Assembly: GCA_037190665.1 (NCBI GenBank)
Contig: JBBCJT010000209.1
Span: forward strand, 1-34,394
Origin: JBBCJT01 sp037190665
GTDB lineage: Bacteria; Pseudomonadota; Alphaproteobacteria; Acetobacterales; Acetobacteraceae
Reading direction: 5' to 3'
Length of the DNA: 34,394 bases
Part shown: positions 15,937-24,426 of the stretch, piece by piece
Numbering within the stretch: position 1 is the first letter of the stretch
Layout of the letters: every line of letters starts with the position of its first letter
The notes under the pieces: generated by a model
The model's database searches: none
What the model saw: the letters and a program-made list of their open reading frames with translations, nothing else
Told to the model about the DNA's origin: nothing
Position numbers and translations under genes: made by a program

Positions 15937-17523
15937 ATGACCAAGAAGCATACAACACCGCACCGGCTGGCTGCGGGGCTTTTCATATCCTGTGCCGTGG
16001 CAACCGCCGCCGGCGCACAGAACCTGACCATCGGCCTGGCCGGAGCGGTCACGTCGATCGATCCGCACTACTACAATGCCACGCCCAACAACCAGATCGC
16101 GTATCACATCTTCGACCCGCTGATCCGCCGCACCGCTGACGGCCGGCTGCTGCCGGCGCTGGCCACCGAATGGCACGCCACCGACGACACGCACTGGGAT
16201 ATCCGGCTGCGCGACGGCGTGACCTGGCATGACGGCAAGCCGCTGACGGCGGAGGATGTCGCCTTCAGCCTGACGCGGCTGCGCAACATCCCCGGCGCCC
16301 CGGGCGGTTTCGCGAGTCTCGTCAACTCCTTGAGCAGTGTCGAGGCGACGGGGCCGCTGTCGGTGCGCATAACCACCGCGAGGCCCGCACCGACCCTGCC
16401 GGCCGCGCTGAGCGCGATCATGATCGTCTCCCGCCACGCCGGGCAGGACGCGCGGACTGAGGACTACAACAGCGGCCGTGCGGCGATCGGCACCGGCCAA
16501 TACCGCCTCACGCGCTATGTCAGCGGTGAGCGGGTGGAGCTGGTCCGCAGCGACACCGCACGCCCCGCAGCGCGGTGGCAGCAGGTGACTTTCCGCCAGA
16601 TCCCGAGCATCGCCACGCGCACTGCCACCGTGCTCGCGGGCGACATCGACCTGATCGAGGCGCCGGCCATCACCGACCTTGCGCGCCTCCGCAGCGACAA
16701 CCGCGTCACACTCTCCTCAACCCTCAGCGACCGCGTCGCCTACGTGATGCCGATGCAGCAGCTTGGGGCGGATGCGGAGCCGGTCACCACGCATGACGGC
16801 CGCCGGATCGATCCCTCCCCGCTGACCAATCGGGACGTGCGCCGCGCGCTGTCCATGGCCATCAACCGCCGCGGGATCGCCGAACGGATCATGCAGGGCA
16901 CGGTGGAGCCGACCGGCCAGCTTCTGCCTGCCGGCTACTTCTCGGCGCTGCCCGACGTACCCGTCCCCGACTACGACCCGGAGGGCGCCAAGCGGCTGCT
17001 CGCCGCGGCGGGCTATCCGGACGGCTTCCGCCTGACCGTGGCGGCGGCGAACGATCGCGTGCCCTACAATGTCGAGGTCGTGCAGGCGATCGCGCAGATG
17101 TGGGCGCGCATCGGCGTCGCCGTGAACGTCAACGGCGTGCCGACCAGTGTCTACGTCACGCTGGCGAGCAACCAGCGCGTGCCGGCCTATTTCGGAAGCT
17201 GGGGCAATCCCAGCCTCGAGTCCTCGCAGATGATGATGAGCCTGCTGGTGACGCACCGGCCCGAGGCTTCCACCGGCACCTACAACTGGGCACGCTACAG
17301 CCGGCCGGAATTCGACCGGCTGGTCATCGACGCGACGCAGACGCTCGACGACACACGGCGGGAAGCGATCCTGCGCGATGCCACGCGCTTCGTGCTGGAC
17401 GATCTGGGGCTGATCCCGGTCTACCACTTCGTCAACCTCTGGGCCGCGCGGCGCGGGCTGCGATACGAACCCCGCGCGGATGGCATGACGCTGGCCGAGG
17501 GCGTGCAGGCCGGGGCGCGGTGA
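15937..17523 (+). CDS. ABC substrate-binding protein, dipeptide type (SBP_bac_5), operon A first
   Basis: A 528-residue secreted binding protein. A signal peptide ends near residue 28 (CAVATAAGAQ). The DppA-class signature 'LRDGVTWHDGKPLTAEDVAFSL' and 'RALSMAINRRGIAERI' are present. A ribosome site AGGGGAA precedes the ATG. It is the paralogue of 30465-32075: both have SxDPHxYNxxPNN near the N-terminus, VEVVQAIAQMWARIGV in the second lobe and GTYNWxRYS near the end. No permease or ATPase lies in operon A, so it must borrow a membrane partner from elsewhere, perhaps the permease operon starting at 34221. Confidence 0.92.
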   Translation: MTKKHTTPHRLAAGLFISCAVATAAGAQNLTIGLAGAVTSIDPHYYNATPNNQIAYHIFDPLIRRTADGRLLPALATEWHATDDTHWDIRLRDGVTWHDGKPLTAEDVAFSLTRLRNIPGAPGGFASLVNSLSSVEATGPLSVRITTARPAPTLPAALSAIMIVSRHAGQDARTEDYNSGRAAIGTGQYRLTRYVSGERVELVRSDTARPAARWQQVTFRQIPSIATRTATVLAGDIDLIEAPAITDLARLRSDNRVTLSSTLSDRVAYVMPMQQLGADAEPVTTHDGRRIDPSPLTNRDVRRALSMAINRRGIAERIMQGTVEPTGQLLPAGYFSALPDVPVPDYDPEGAKRLLAAAGYPDGFRLTVAAANDRVPYNVEVVQAIAQMWARIGVAVNVNGVPTSVYVTLASNQRVPAYFGSWGNPSLESSQMMMSLLVTHRPEASTGTYNWARYSRPEFDRLVIDATQTLDDTRREAILRDATRFVLDDLGLIPVYHFVNLWAARRGLRYEPRADGMTLAEGVQAGAR

Positions 17524-17524
17524 G

Positions 17525-18931
17525 ATGACGCTCGATCTCCGCCTCGCCGGCTTCATGTCGGCACTCACGCCCGATGCCGTGCCGGCGGATGTGCGCGCGG
17601 AAGCGCGGCGCATGCTGCTCGACACGATCGGCTGCACGATCACCGCGCGCGCCACCGAGATCGCGCCGGTGGTCGACTCCCTCACCCCGCTGCTCGGTGG
17701 CCGGCACGCGCTGCTCGCCAGCACCTATCGGCTGGCGCGCCTCGCCGACAGCATGGACTTCAACGAGGGCTACGGCGGCGCCCATTTCGGCTGCGGCGCC
17801 GTCGCCGCGGTGCTCGCGCTGGCGCGCGAGAAGACGGTCACCGGTGAGCAGGCGCTGAACGCCATCATCGCCGGCTTCGAGACCGGGGCACGCATCCTCG
17901 ACGCCACCGGCCCGTACTACACGACGGACGCCGAAGGCCGGCAGCGCTTCGCACCCGTCTGGGGCATCGCCGCCCCAATCGTCTTCGCCGCCGCCGGCGC
18001 CGCGGCGCGTCTGCTCGGCTTCGATGCTACGGAGACGGCGCGGGCTTACGCCCTCGCCGGTTCCAGCGCGCCGATCCCGATCGGCGGGCAGTGGAGCAGC
18101 GAGATCGACCTGCCCAACACCAAGTACTGCGATGCCGGCTGGTGCGCCGTCGCCGGTGTGTTCGGCGCATTGTCGGTGCGTAGCGGGTCCACCGGCGTGC
18201 GCTCGCTGCTGAATGGTCCGGGCGAGCTCTACGACATGGTCGGCGCGCCCAATGCGCAGCCGGAACTCGCCGTCGCGCAGCTCGGCGAAGCCTGGCGGAT
18301 GCGCGCGATCCGCTACAAGATCTTCCCCGCCTGCGGCCTGGTCACCGCGCTGATCCGCACGTTGAAGGCCTGCCTCGACGAGAACGGCATCGATGTCGCC
18401 GGTATCGAGGCCGTGGACGCCGAGGTCGGTTCAGCCATCGTCATCCCTCGGTTCGCCAACACGGACCCCGCGACCTTCGTCAGCCGCCAGTTCAGCCTGC
18501 CGCATGCGGCGACCATGCTGGCCCTGGGCATTGCGTCGGGACCGGCATGGCTTTCACCCCGCATCGCGTCCCATCCGCGGGTGGAGGACCTGCGCAGCCG
18601 CTTCCGCCTGCGGGCGCTGGAAGATGACTGGTCGACATCGGACGAAACCGAGCTGCGGCCGGCGCGCGTGACCGTCCTGGCCGACGGCAGGACCTATCGC
18701 CGCGACAGCCGCGGCCTCGCCCCGCCTCGCTGGGACGATGCGGCGATCCAGCAAAAGTTCTCCGCGCTGGTCACCGCCCCCCATGCCACCGCGATCATCC
18801 GTGCGGCGACGGAGATCGAGACGCTGCTCGATCTCGGCCCGTTGCTCGACCTGCTCGACGCCGCGCAGCCGGTCTCCGGCGAGGCCGCCGCGCTCGCCCA
18901 TCTCGACACGCTGCTCGAACCCGCCGCCTGA
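17525..18931 (+). CDS. MmgE/PrpD family protein
   Basis: A 468-residue member of the MmgE/PrpD family, whose known members are 2-methylcitrate dehydratase, cis-aconitate decarboxylase and other enzymes acting on tricarboxylates or related acids. Family landmarks are DTIGCTI, the DFNEGYGGAHFGCGAV segment with its histidine (about residues 78-93), AGSSAPIPIGGQWSSEI (about 177-193), the IRYKIFPACG turn and the FSLPHAATMLAL strand. The start is one base after the preceding stop. A dehydratase or decarboxylase acting on an acid produced in this pathway is the likely role; the true substrate is unknown. Confidence 0.88.
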   Translation: MTLDLRLAGFMSALTPDAVPADVRAEARRMLLDTIGCTITARATEIAPVVDSLTPLLGGRHALLASTYRLARLADSMDFNEGYGGAHFGCGAVAAVLALAREKTVTGEQALNAIIAGFETGARILDATGPYYTTDAEGRQRFAPVWGIAAPIVFAAAGAAARLLGFDATETARAYALAGSSAPIPIGGQWSSEIDLPNTKYCDAGWCAVAGVFGALSVRSGSTGVRSLLNGPGELYDMVGAPNAQPELAVAQLGEAWRMRAIRYKIFPACGLVTALIRTLKACLDENGIDVAGIEAVDAEVGSAIVIPRFANTDPATFVSRQFSLPHAATMLALGIASGPAWLSPRIASHPRVEDLRSRFRLRALEDDWSTSDETELRPARVTVLADGRTYRRDSRGLAPPRWDDAAIQQKFSALVTAPHATAIIRAATEIETLLDLGPLLDLLDAAQPVSGEAAALAHLDTLLEPAA

Positions 18932-18955
18932 CCCTTCATCCGCTGGAGAATGACC

Positions 18956-20536
18956 ATGCTACGACGTGATTGCCTGAGCCTGATGCTCGGCGGCTCACTC
19001 GCCGCGCTGCCACTTCCCAGCCGGGCCTCCGGCAGCCGCGCGCTGCGGATGGTGCTGACCACGGCGCCCACCTCGCTCGACCCGCACTACCACGACTCCT
19101 TCACCTCTACTCAGGCGCTGCTGCAGATCTACAGCCAGCTCCGCGTGCAGGACTCGACCGGTGCGGTGGTGCCCGGCATCGCGAAAGAATGTCGTCCGGT
19201 GAGCGATACGGTGTGGGAGCTGGAGCTGCGCCAGGGCGTGCGCTTCCACGACGGGACGCCGTTCGAGGCGGAAGACATCGCGTTCAGCTTCGAGCGTGTC
19301 GCCAATCTGGCCAATCCGCTCAGCAGCTTCATCGCCAATGTCCGCGACGTGAAGCGGGTGGAGGTGCTGTCGCCGGAGCGGGTCCGGATCGAGCTGAAGT
19401 CGCCCGACCCGCTCTACGAATACAAGCTGACGCAGATCTGCATGCTCTCGCGCCGCATCCATGCCGATGCGACGACGCGGGACTTCACGTCCGGCCGCTT
19501 CGCGATCGGCACGGGATCCTACAAGCTCCGCAGCTTCAATGTCGGCACCGAGCTTGTCCTCGACGCCAACCCGGATTTCTACGGCGGCCGGCCCGAGTGG
19601 GAGAGCGTGCATATCCGCTACGTCTCTGAGGCCGGTGCCCGCATCGCCGCGCTGAGCACCGGCGAGGCGGACCTGATGGACAACGTCCCGGTACAGGACA
19701 TCGCCCGCCTGTCCAGCAACCCCCAGCTCGCGCTGTTCAGCTCGCCGGGCCTGATGATGGTGTATCTGGCGCCGGACACGGTCCGGGACCAGACGCCCTT
19801 CATCTTCGACAACAACGGCCAGCCGCTGCCGCGCAACCCGTTAAAGGATCCGCGCGTGCGGCGCGCGCTGTCGCTCTCGCTGAACCGGGAGGCGATCGTA
19901 TCGCGCCTGCTGGCCGGACAGGGGCGGGTGCCGGATCAGATGGTCGGCCCCACGGTGCGCGACCGAGCACCCGGCATGACGCCGCTGGCCTACGATCCCG
20001 ATCAGGCCAAGCGGCTGCTGGCGGAAGCGGGCTATCCGGACGGGTTCCGCATGACGATCCACGGCCCCGCCGGGCAGTTCAACAACGACGATTCGCTGCT
20101 GCAGGCCTATGCGCAGTCCTTCACCCGCATCAATATCCGCACGCAGGTGGAGACGATGCCCGCCGCGACTTTCGCGACACGCTCCGCGAGCAACGCCTTC
20201 TCGCTGTTCCACATCTTCTTCAACGGGCCGTTCGCCCTGGTGACACTGCGCTTCCTCGCCATGACGCCCGACCGTGAGCGCGGCAACGGATCCTCGAACC
20301 GTCAGGCCTACTCCAACCCGCGGATCGACACGCTGATGCGCGAGGCTCTCGTCACCATGAACCTCGAGCGCCGTATCGCCCTGACATCGGAGGCGATGCG
20401 CGAATGGATGACCGACGCGGGCGTGATCCCGGTGTTCAACGCGACGTTGAACTGGGCCGGGCGCAAGGATCGCGTGCACTATGAAGCCAATCCCATGGCG
20501 CGGACCAGCGCCTTCATGGCAAGGCCCGTGGGCTGA
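18956..20536 (+). CDS. ABC substrate-binding protein, dipeptide type (SBP_bac_5), operon A second
   Basis: A 526-residue binding protein. The N-terminus MLRRDCLSLMLGGSLAALPLPSRASG is a short signal peptide. The family signature LRQGVRFHDGTPFEAEDIAFSF and 'RRALSLSLNREAIVSRLL' are present. Two in-frame ATGs exist; the one at 18956 is better spaced from the CTGGAG ribosome site than the one at 18950. It is more distant from the other two SBPs of operons A and B than they are from each other. It immediately precedes two serine hydrolase genes, so its ligand is probably their substrate or a relative. No permease is adjacent. Confidence 0.9.
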   Translation: MLRRDCLSLMLGGSLAALPLPSRASGSRALRMVLTTAPTSLDPHYHDSFTSTQALLQIYSQLRVQDSTGAVVPGIAKECRPVSDTVWELELRQGVRFHDGTPFEAEDIAFSFERVANLANPLSSFIANVRDVKRVEVLSPERVRIELKSPDPLYEYKLTQICMLSRRIHADATTRDFTSGRFAIGTGSYKLRSFNVGTELVLDANPDFYGGRPEWESVHIRYVSEAGARIAALSTGEADLMDNVPVQDIARLSSNPQLALFSSPGLMMVYLAPDTVRDQTPFIFDNNGQPLPRNPLKDPRVRRALSLSLNREAIVSRLLAGQGRVPDQMVGPTVRDRAPGMTPLAYDPDQAKRLLAEAGYPDGFRMTIHGPAGQFNNDDSLLQAYAQSFTRINIRTQVETMPAATFATRSASNAFSLFHIFFNGPFALVTLRFLAMTPDRERGNGSSNRQAYSNPRIDTLMREALVTMNLERRIALTSEAMREWMTDAGVIPVFNATLNWAGRKDRVHYEANPMARTSAFMARPVG

Positions 20537-20559
20537 AGCGCGGAGTAGCAGGACAGATC

Positions 20560-21531
20560 ATGGACGCCCCACACGACAACACCGCGCTGACCGCGCTGCT
20601 TGAGGAGAATGCGCGCGCCGAACTGGCGCGCATCTCCGCCACCACCCGCGGCTCGGTCGGCATCGCCGCCCGGCACATGCAGACCGGCCGCCACATCGGG
20701 CAGAAGGAGGACGAGCGCCACACCCTCGCCAGTACGGTGAAGATGGGCCTCGCGCTGGCCATCTGCGACATGGCGGAGCGCGGCGAGATCAGCCTTTCGG
20801 ATCTGATCGAGGTGCGCGATGCCGAGATGACCTCCTCCGGTCCGCTGGGAGGCGAGTTTGTGCATCCCGGCGTCGCGCTGTCGGTGCGCAACCTGCTCGA
20901 GATCACCATCACCCATAGCTGCAATACGGCGACCGACGTGCTGTTCCGTGTCGCTGGCGGCACGGGCGCGGTGGCGCGGTATCTCGACCGCCTCGGCATC
21001 AAGGGGTTCGAGGTGGCGCGCACGATGCGGCAGGCTTTATGCGTGCTGCACGAGCTGCCCCTGCCCTCCCCCGATGTCTCGATCCGGGACCTGCTGCGCG
21101 ACCAGCCGCCCGAGGTGATGAACGCACGCGAGCGCACCCACGGCCCGGATGCTGACTACCATCACGACCAGCGCGACCACACCACGCCGCGCGCGATGCT
21201 GGAGCTGCTGCGCCGGCTGTACCAGACCGACGGCGTGACGCAGGCGACACGCGACCTGCTGCTGCCGATGATGGAGCGCTGCCGCCATCACAGCCGCCTG
21301 CGGGCGCGCCTGCCGCTCGACATCATCGCCGGGAATAAGGGCGGCAGCGGTGCCGGGACGGCCGCTGATGTCGGTTACGTCACCCTGCCCGAGGGCCGCG
21401 GGACCTACGCGGCGGCGGTGCACATCATGGGCTCACCGCTGACCATGGCGGAGCGGGAGCGCGCGCTCGCCGACATCAGCCGGCTTCTCTACGACTACTT
21501 CTTGCTGATCACGCCCCGAGGCATCGCATGA
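20560..21531 (+). CDS. Beta-lactamase-fold serine hydrolase without visible signal peptide, first of tandem pair
   Basis: A 323-residue serine hydrolase of the class A beta-lactamase/DD-peptidase fold. The S-x-x-K nucleophile motif is STVK (Ser58, Lys61). The SDN position reads SCN (120-122). The third motif position is K-G-G (260-262) in place of KTG. A DHTTPRAM segment (about 206-213) matches the region following the omega loop in class A enzymes. There is no hydrophobic signal peptide at the start, unlike true beta-lactamases, so it appears cytoplasmic. An amide, lactam or ester hydrolase of the catabolic pathway is more likely than antibiotic resistance; this is inference. Confidence 0.82.
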   Translation: MDAPHDNTALTALLEENARAELARISATTRGSVGIAARHMQTGRHIGQKEDERHTLASTVKMGLALAICDMAERGEISLSDLIEVRDAEMTSSGPLGGEFVHPGVALSVRNLLEITITHSCNTATDVLFRVAGGTGAVARYLDRLGIKGFEVARTMRQALCVLHELPLPSPDVSIRDLLRDQPPEVMNARERTHGPDADYHHDQRDHTTPRAMLELLRRLYQTDGVTQATRDLLLPMMERCRHHSRLRARLPLDIIAGNKGGSGAGTAADVGYVTLPEGRGTYAAAVHIMGSPLTMAERERALADISRLLYDYFLLITPRGIA

Positions 21532-22382
21532 CGGCGGACATGGACGCGCTGGCTGCGGAGCTGAACGCGATCTGCGACGCCGCGCCCTTCACGACGAGCT
21601 GGTACGTGCGCGACCTCGTGGGCGGCGGAGCGGCGCACAGGCTGGGGCATGAACCCACGCCATCCGCCAGCACGCGCAAGATCGTCTTCATGATGGCGAC
21701 GCTGCGGGCGGTGCACGAGGGGCGGCTCGACCTCGCGCAGACCGTGGTCGCGGAGGCGCGGATGATGCGCGGCGTCGTCTCTGGCGTGCTGTATCACATG
21801 ACGCCGGGGCTGAGCTTTCCGCTGCGCGATGCGATCCTGCAGATGATCATCACCAGCGACAACATCTGCACCGGTATCATCGGCGAGCTGATCGAACCGG
21901 ACGAGGTGAACGCGCTTTGCCGTGCGATCGGGATGACCGGCACGACCATCCGCCACATGGTGCCGCCGCGCGACATGCCGGACGATGCGGACTTCGACTT
22001 CGTCGCCTCCACCACCCCGTGCGATCAGGGAGTGCTGCTGGAGCGTATTCTGGCTGGCACAGGGGACGCCGCGGCCGCGGCGAGCATGGGGGTGACGCCC
22101 GAGCTGTGCCGGCTCGCCATGCAGATCCTGGGCTGGCAGGTGTATCGCAACGGTATTGCCGGGCTGCTGCCCGGCGGGACGCACGTGGCGAGCAAGACCG
22201 GCAGCGGCCGGAACGGCAAGATGGAGGCGGGTATCGTCTTCCGCGGTGATCGTCCTCGGTACGTGCTTGCGGCCTACACGGACAGGGTGCCGCCCATGCT
22301 GCCCGATGAGACGCCGGGGCACGCTGCCGCCACCGCCATGATCGCGCGGCTGTCGCAGGCATGTTGGCGGGTATTGCGGTAG
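21528..22382 (+). CDS. Beta-lactamase-fold serine hydrolase without visible signal peptide, second of tandem pair
   Basis: A 284-residue relative of the preceding gene. All three classical motifs are visible: STRK (Ser48, Lys51), SDN (110-112) and KTG (223-225) followed by SGRNGKMEAGIV. There is again no signal peptide. The start ATG overlaps the previous stop (ATGA), so the pair is translationally coupled and may work together, possibly as a heteromer or on successive amide bonds. It closes operon A; a 275-base non-coding gap follows. Resistance function is not excluded but the context does not favour it. Confidence 0.82.
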   Translation: MTADMDALAAELNAICDAAPFTTSWYVRDLVGGGAAHRLGHEPTPSASTRKIVFMMATLRAVHEGRLDLAQTVVAEARMMRGVVSGVLYHMTPGLSFPLRDAILQMIITSDNICTGIIGELIEPDEVNALCRAIGMTGTTIRHMVPPRDMPDDADFDFVASTTPCDQGVLLERILAGTGDAAAAASMGVTPELCRLAMQILGWQVYRNGIAGLLPGGTHVASKTGSGRNGKMEAGIVFRGDRPRYVLAAYTDRVPPMLPDETPGHAAATAMIARLSQACWRVLR

Positions 22383-22657
22383 CTGGAGGGGAAGTGGGGG
22401 CGACGGGCCTGACGTGCGTCTGGTACCGGGGTCGGGCGTAGAGTCTTTCTGAGGATCGGGCTCAAATAACTTTCATAGGATATGTTACGCGGCAATTACC
22501 CTCGAGACGGTATCTTACTGGATCGACGCCTGCCGTGGGCCCGTAATACATAGCACTTCTCGGCAGCCAGCCATGAGATCCTCGACCAAACAGCCCCCCA
22601 GAGCATCTCGCCGACTCCTGTTTGACAGCGTATTGGTATCCATTAAGGTATACCTAG
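22383..22657. other. Intergenic region upstream of the dehydrogenase gene
   Basis: This is an unusually AT-rich stretch with no gene. Its right end carries a -35-like TTGACA and repeated GGTAT/ATACC elements (annotated separately). No clear terminator hairpin for operon A was found. Confidence 0.45.
22622..22653 (+). promoter_or_regulatory. Candidate promoter and operator upstream of the dehydrogenase-GntR unit
   Basis: TTGACA at 22622-22627 is followed by GTATTGGTATCCATTAA at 22630-22646 and by GGTATACC at 22646-22653. The segment contains GGTAT-N10-ATACC as an inverted repeat and a direct repeat of GGTAT. The -10 box is unclear. The 17-mer matches the operon B operator in 13 of 17 bases and the operon A one in 12. 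It could be a GntR site, an IclR site, or both. Confidence 0.4.
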
Positions 22658-23743
22658 ATGTATCCGGAGGAGCCTTTGCGCCTCGCCGTCCTGCCCGGTG
22701 ACGATATCGGGCCTGAGATCACCAAAGCCGCGCTGCGCGTGCTCCATGCCGTGGATGAGCGCTATGCGCTTGGGCTGACCTTCGACGTGCACGAGGTCGG
22801 CATGGCTTCATACCGGCGCGTCAGCACCACGCTGCCGGCCGAAGCCTTCGAGGCGGCCCGTACCGCGGATGGCATTCTGCTGGGCCCGGGCGGCATGACG
22901 GAGTATCCGCCCCTCTCCGACGGTGGCGTGAACATCCCGGGCACCATCCGCAAGCGCCTGGACCTCTTCGCCAATATCCGCCCGGCCCGCTCCCGCCCCG
23001 GCGTGCCCAAGGCGATCGCAGGTCTCGATTGCGTAATCGTCCGGGAGAACACGGAAGGCTTCTACGCCGATCGTTCGCTGTTCCAGGGTATCGGCGAGTT
23101 CATGCCGACCGCAGACACGGCGATGTCCGTTCGACTGATCACCGCGCGCGCCTCCCGGCGGATTGCGGAGGTCGCGTTCCGGATTGCGGCCAGTCGTCGC
23201 AAGCACGTCACCATGGTGGGCAAGCGCCATGTGCTCCAGGTGACGGACGGACTGTTCATGCGCGAAGTGCGCGCCGTCGCCGAGCAGCACCCGGACATCA
23301 CGCTGCGCGAGATCGACATCGATGCGATGGCGGCCGACATCTACACCCGGCCGGACCTGTTCGACGTGATCCTCACCACGAACATGTTCGGCGATATCCT
23401 GTCGAACCTGGTCAATGCGCTCGCTGGCGGGCTTGGCCTGGCGTCCGCGCTGAATGTCGGGGAGCGCCATGCCGCCGCCAATGCCGGCCATGGCTCCGCA
23501 CCGGACATCGCCGGACGCGGTATCGCCAACCCGTCTGGACTGATCCTCTCGGCGGCGATGCTGCTGCGCCATCTGGGCCTCACCCAAAGCAGCAATAGCT
23601 GGGCAACGGCGGCGAATGCCGTGGAGCGCGCACTGGACCGCGCAATGACCGCACCAGAGACGCGCACGCGCGATCTCGGCGGCACGGCCGGCACCGATGC
23701 CTTCGCGGACGCGATCTGCCGCTTCATCTCCGACGATGCCTGA
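22658..23743 (+). CDS. Isocitrate/isopropylmalate dehydrogenase-family protein
   Basis: A 361-residue beta-decarboxylating dehydrogenase of the LeuB/tartrate/isocitrate family, which oxidises a 2-hydroxy acid with NAD(P). Landmarks are LPGDDIGPEI, VRENTEGFYADR (about 128-139), the catalytic lysine region in MVGKRHVLQ, FDVILTTNMFGDILSN (about 235-250) and GHGSAPDIAGRGIANP. Two family positions differ: the usual GDILSD ends in Asn250, and the segment before HGSAPD is NAG instead of the common EPV. It may therefore use an unusual substrate. The ATG at 22658 lies 5' of a GGAGGAG sequence that sits inside the coding region, so the start is uncertain. It overlaps the GntR gene by 8 bases. Confidence 0.85.
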   Translation: MYPEEPLRLAVLPGDDIGPEITKAALRVLHAVDERYALGLTFDVHEVGMASYRRVSTTLPAEAFEAARTADGILLGPGGMTEYPPLSDGGVNIPGTIRKRLDLFANIRPARSRPGVPKAIAGLDCVIVRENTEGFYADRSLFQGIGEFMPTADTAMSVRLITARASRRIAEVAFRIAASRRKHVTMVGKRHVLQVTDGLFMREVRAVAEQHPDITLREIDIDAMAADIYTRPDLFDVILTTNMFGDILSNLVNALAGGLGLASALNVGERHAAANAGHGSAPDIAGRGIANPSGLILSAAMLLRHLGLTQSSNSWATAANAVERALDRAMTAPETRTRDLGGTAGTDAFADAICRFISDDA

Positions 23744-24407
23744 CGGGGCAGCACTCCCCGCTGCGCGGAATGCCTATGCCGCGCTGCGGGAACGAATCCT
23801 TTCCAACCACTACGCGCCCGGTCAATCCGTCTCCATCGCCGAGGTCACGGCCTCGCTGGGTATGAGTCGCACGCCGCTGCGCGATGCACTCATCCGGCTC
23901 GAGGAGGAGCGGCTGATCGAGCTGGTTCCGCGCCAGGGGTTCCGGGTGCTGCCGGTGCACCCCCGCGCGATGCGGGAAGCCTATGAGGTCCTCGCGGGCC
24001 TGGAGATCGCGGCCGTCGAACTGCTGACGATGCGTGGGCCGAACCCGGCGGAACGGGCTGCGCTGGCCGAGGTCGCGGATGCGCTGGGTCGGACGCTGGA
24101 CCAGAGAGACCTCGACGCCTGGGCTCTGGCGGATGCGCGATTCCACAAGCTGATCCTCACCGCCGCAGGCAATGAGAGGCTTCTCGCCATCGCGGAAGGT
24201 CTGCTGGATCAAACGCGACGGGCGCGCGCCCTGACACTTCGGCTGCGCCCGCTGCCGGAAGCCTCGACGCGGGCGCACCAGGCGCTCGTCGCCGCGATCC
24301 TGGCCGGCAATGCCGGGGATGCGCGGGATGTCCATCTGCGGCAGCGGCTGCGCAGTGCGAAGGAGCTCACGGAGATCCTTGAGAAGCTGAACATTCGCGT
24401 TCTTTGA
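23736..24407 (+). CDS. GntR-family regulator with FCD effector domain
   Basis: A 223-residue regulator. The winged helix-turn-helix covers about residues 10-70 (LRERILSNHYAPGQSVSIAEVTASLGMSRTPLRDALIRLEEE). The all-helical FCD domain follows, with the metal/ligand positions visible in ADARFHKLIL and the later histidines RAHQAL and DVHLRQRL. FCD GntR proteins typically sense small carboxylates. The ATG at 23736, overlapping the dehydrogenase stop, is used. It probably controls the unit dehydrogenase-GntR-TctC. Confidence 0.92.
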   Translation: MPDGAALPAARNAYAALRERILSNHYAPGQSVSIAEVTASLGMSRTPLRDALIRLEEERLIELVPRQGFRVLPVHPRAMREAYEVLAGLEIAAVELLTMRGPNPAERAALAEVADALGRTLDQRDLDAWALADARFHKLILTAAGNERLLAIAEGLLDQTRRARALTLRLRPLPEASTRAHQALVAAILAGNAGDARDVHLRQRLRSAKELTEILEKLNIRVL

Positions 24408-24426
24408 CAGCAGGACGGAGGAAACG

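Noticed and set aside
20560..22382. Antibiotic-resistance beta-lactamases
   Set aside because: No signal peptides, motif variants in the first protein and a catabolic operon context argue against a resistance role, although activity cannot be excluded.
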